Positions 62,228-64,000 of a stretch of DNA of 64,000 nt are shown one piece after another. The position numbers were made by a program, and so were the translations under genes. Source of the DNA: Dreissena polymorpha. Lineage: Eukaryota; Mollusca; Bivalvia; Myida; Dreissenidae. How positions within the stretch are numbered: position 1 is the first letter of the stretch; each line of letters starts with the position of its first letter. Location: positions 24,037,809-24,101,808 of the forward strand of contig NC_068356.1 in assembly GCF_020536995.1 (NCBI RefSeq), written 5' to 3'. The notes beneath the pieces were generated by a model, which saw only the letters and a list, made by a program, of their open reading frames with translations, ran no database searches and was not told the DNA's origin.

Positions 62228-62607
62228 AATCTATAGCCTAGTTAGCAAGTAATTCATTATTTTTTAAACGGTACCGCTTTTAAAACCGAAAATAGGATTT
62301 CTATACGTATACGTCCATTTCGACAAACGCGATTATATTTTAGTTTTAAAACGCAAAAAAAGACGAAATTCTATGTTGTAACCACCAGATACATTCTAAT
62401 TGGCATAGATAAAATTAAATCTATAGCCTAGTTAGCAAGTAATTTATTATTTTTCAAACGGTACCGGTTTTAAAACCGAAAGTAGGATTTCTAGACGTAT
62501 ACGTCAATTTCGAAAAACGCGACTATTTTTAAGTTTTAAAGCGCAAAAAGACGGATGTCTACCTTGTAACCAAACAGATATTTTCTAATTGGCTTAGATA
62601 AAATATG
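62228..62607. repeat. Direct tandem duplication, two copies of 190 bp
   Basis: AATCTATAGCCTAGTTAGCA begins at 62228 and 62418. Both copies share ACGGTACCG, TTTTAAAACCGAAA, ACGTATACGTC and TCTAATTGGC, with about 10-15 % difference by eye. Each contains short palindromes (CGGTACCG, ACGTATACGT). Confidence 0.9.
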
Positions 62608-63735
62608 TTTCTAATTTATACTTAAATTTACTATGCCAAATAAGCTGTGTGGCTTTAAGGGGTAGCTACATAAAATGAAGCGCTGTCTAGAACATTGAAC
62701 TTAAAGAGAAGCTTTTTAGATTAAGACGTCAACACAAAATCCACCATATATACTACATTTACATTGAAAGCTCACTTTATGGAATAAAAAACAACTGCGT
62801 TTGCACAATTTTCGTTTACCCCCTTGATCTCGGTATCGAACACAATCGGCAAAATAAAAAAAATATACAAACAATAAACACTACTTAACGAAATATACTT
62901 TATTTAAAAAAAAACACAGTGCTAATAAAGAGTTGTACGACAACCGAATCCGATTACTGTACAGGAAATACATTTACATACGAAAGAAATTAAACGTGTG
63001 TAGACAGGGTGCAGAATCAGGTGATTTTATTGGGTTCTCAAATGGATGTACACACACCAGTAAATGGTGCTTTTTTTCAAATAACTTTTTGTAATCTGAA
63101 AAACATCAGAACTACTTTATTTAATAAGCATGTGTTCTTGTCCAAAAATTCGGTATATGCAATACTCGTGATATACACAGTAATGCTGTACGCAACGTGA
63201 AATTTTGGCACCGATTTCAGACGCATTCAATGATGTATTCTTAAATCTTAAGATATCGGCATTTACTGCAAGAAAAACTGTCTGCTATGCACGACAGATT
63301 CTTGCAAATATATTTCAATAACTTGAGATATTTGCAAAAATAAAGTTCCTAATGGTGTGTTTTCATTCTGTCCAGCCCGTGTGTAACCTCCGTTGATTCT
63401 GCACTCTGGTAAAGCGGAACAACACAATTTTTAATTCGACGTTGCAGATTTTCAAATCGGAGCGTGATCGGGTTAATGGTACTTTCGGAAAAGTCTTTAA
63501 GCATAATAATGGATTGGTGTTGTCTATTATAAGGCAATCCAATTATCCATTTATACACTTTTTTATGTGAGCTTACTATATTTTATCGTTTCCGGAAATG
63601 GTGTTTTTTTTCAAAGCCATGTTCTAGTCTTTGTTCAGCTCATATCGAGATCTGCTAGCTTTTGAGGGAATTTTCAAAGGCACCTGTCTCGAATTCGTTA
63701 TTAAGTGCGAGTTATTCCGTTTGTTTCAGCGAGCG

Positions 63736-64000
63736 ATGGACTACGTGGATGAGGGTATTGCTTCTAATGACAGCACACCGGACATCAATGTAAAGCCGGA
63801 AGTGACAGAGGTTTCTTCATTTTTCAAAGACCTAAAGAACCTCAATGGTCAGTGCGTAACTACAACGTGCGTTAGTAGCGCAGCAGACGGTTCTGAATCT
63901 AAAAGTCTTCAAGAGGATGATGATTTTAAGGGATTAACTTCAGATAAGGATTGTGAAGAAACGCATAATTGTTCTTTACCGAAAACGGAGTCTGACCTTA
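63736..64000 (+). CDS. Start of an unrecognised acidic protein (cut by window end)
   Basis: After a good acceptor (CCGTTTGTTTCAG at 63717-63729) an ATG at 63736 opens a frame that runs 88 codons to the window edge: MDYVDEGIASNDSTPD, then KPEVTEVSSFFKDLKNLN, then a serine-, aspartate- and glutamate-rich stretch (SKSLQEDDDF, KDCEETHNCS). Base composition is clearly less AT-rich than the flank, with no stop. The short non-coding lead before ATG suggests that upstream exons are 5' UTR. No domain is recognisable in this part; the composition suggests a disordered N terminus, for example of a nuclear protein. Function unknown. Confidence 0.75.
   Translation, partial: MDYVDEGIASNDSTPDINVKPEVTEVSSFFKDLKNLNGQCVTTTCVSSAADGSESKSLQEDDDFKGLTSDKDCEETHNCSLPKTESDL

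Overview
The window looks like nuclear DNA of a bivalve mollusc. It has spliced genes with GT-AG introns, no operons, AT-rich introns and gene deserts, and many short mobile elements of a kind well known from bivalves: hairpin-ended, with internal tandem repeats, resembling pearl elements and non-autonomous Helentrons. The species is an inference from repeat style. No tRNA, rRNA, CRISPR array or intact viral element was seen.

Layout. (1) 184-14198, plus strand: the 3' half of the IRE1 (ERN1) gene, seven exons covering the kinase domain and the whole KEN ribonuclease domain up to the stop codon. The lumenal and transmembrane exons lie left of the window. Its second intron holds about 120 tandem copies of a 56-bp unit that is a copy of the exon's own 3' end plus its splice donor. 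(2) 14199-24497: no gene seen; hairpin-ended elements, a 340-bp inverted-repeat element and AT-rich DNA. (3) 24498-26105, minus strand: a complete two-exon nucleotide-sugar transporter of the SLC35D group. (4) 30104-46880, plus strand: PIGQ, a subunit of the first enzyme of GPI-anchor synthesis, eight exons recognised. Two exon joins do not fit in phase, so one or two small exons are probably unrecognised. Its intron before the 43077 exon holds a 78-bp tandem repeat made of that exon's 5' end plus its splice acceptor. PIGQ intron 1 holds a 3.46-kb inverted-repeat element containing a nested hAT-like element and a second nested element. (5) 46881-63735: no convincing gene; inverted-repeat elements, decayed repeats, a SINE and a candidate promoter. 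(6) 63736-64000, plus strand: the first coding exon of an unrecognised acidic protein, cut by the window edge.

IRE1 and PIGQ both act at the ER membrane and the SLC35D protein is probably an ER/Golgi membrane carrier, but nothing here shows that the three are co-regulated. The most unusual observation is that two unrelated genes in one window each carry a minisatellite that spans an exon-intron junction, one amplifying a donor site and the other an acceptor site. The second is a set of at least seven repeat subfamilies that share one architecture: a hairpin head, a short microsatellite, tandem monomers of about 165-175 bp, inverted copies of the hairpin arm near the far end, and a terminal CTTGTTT.
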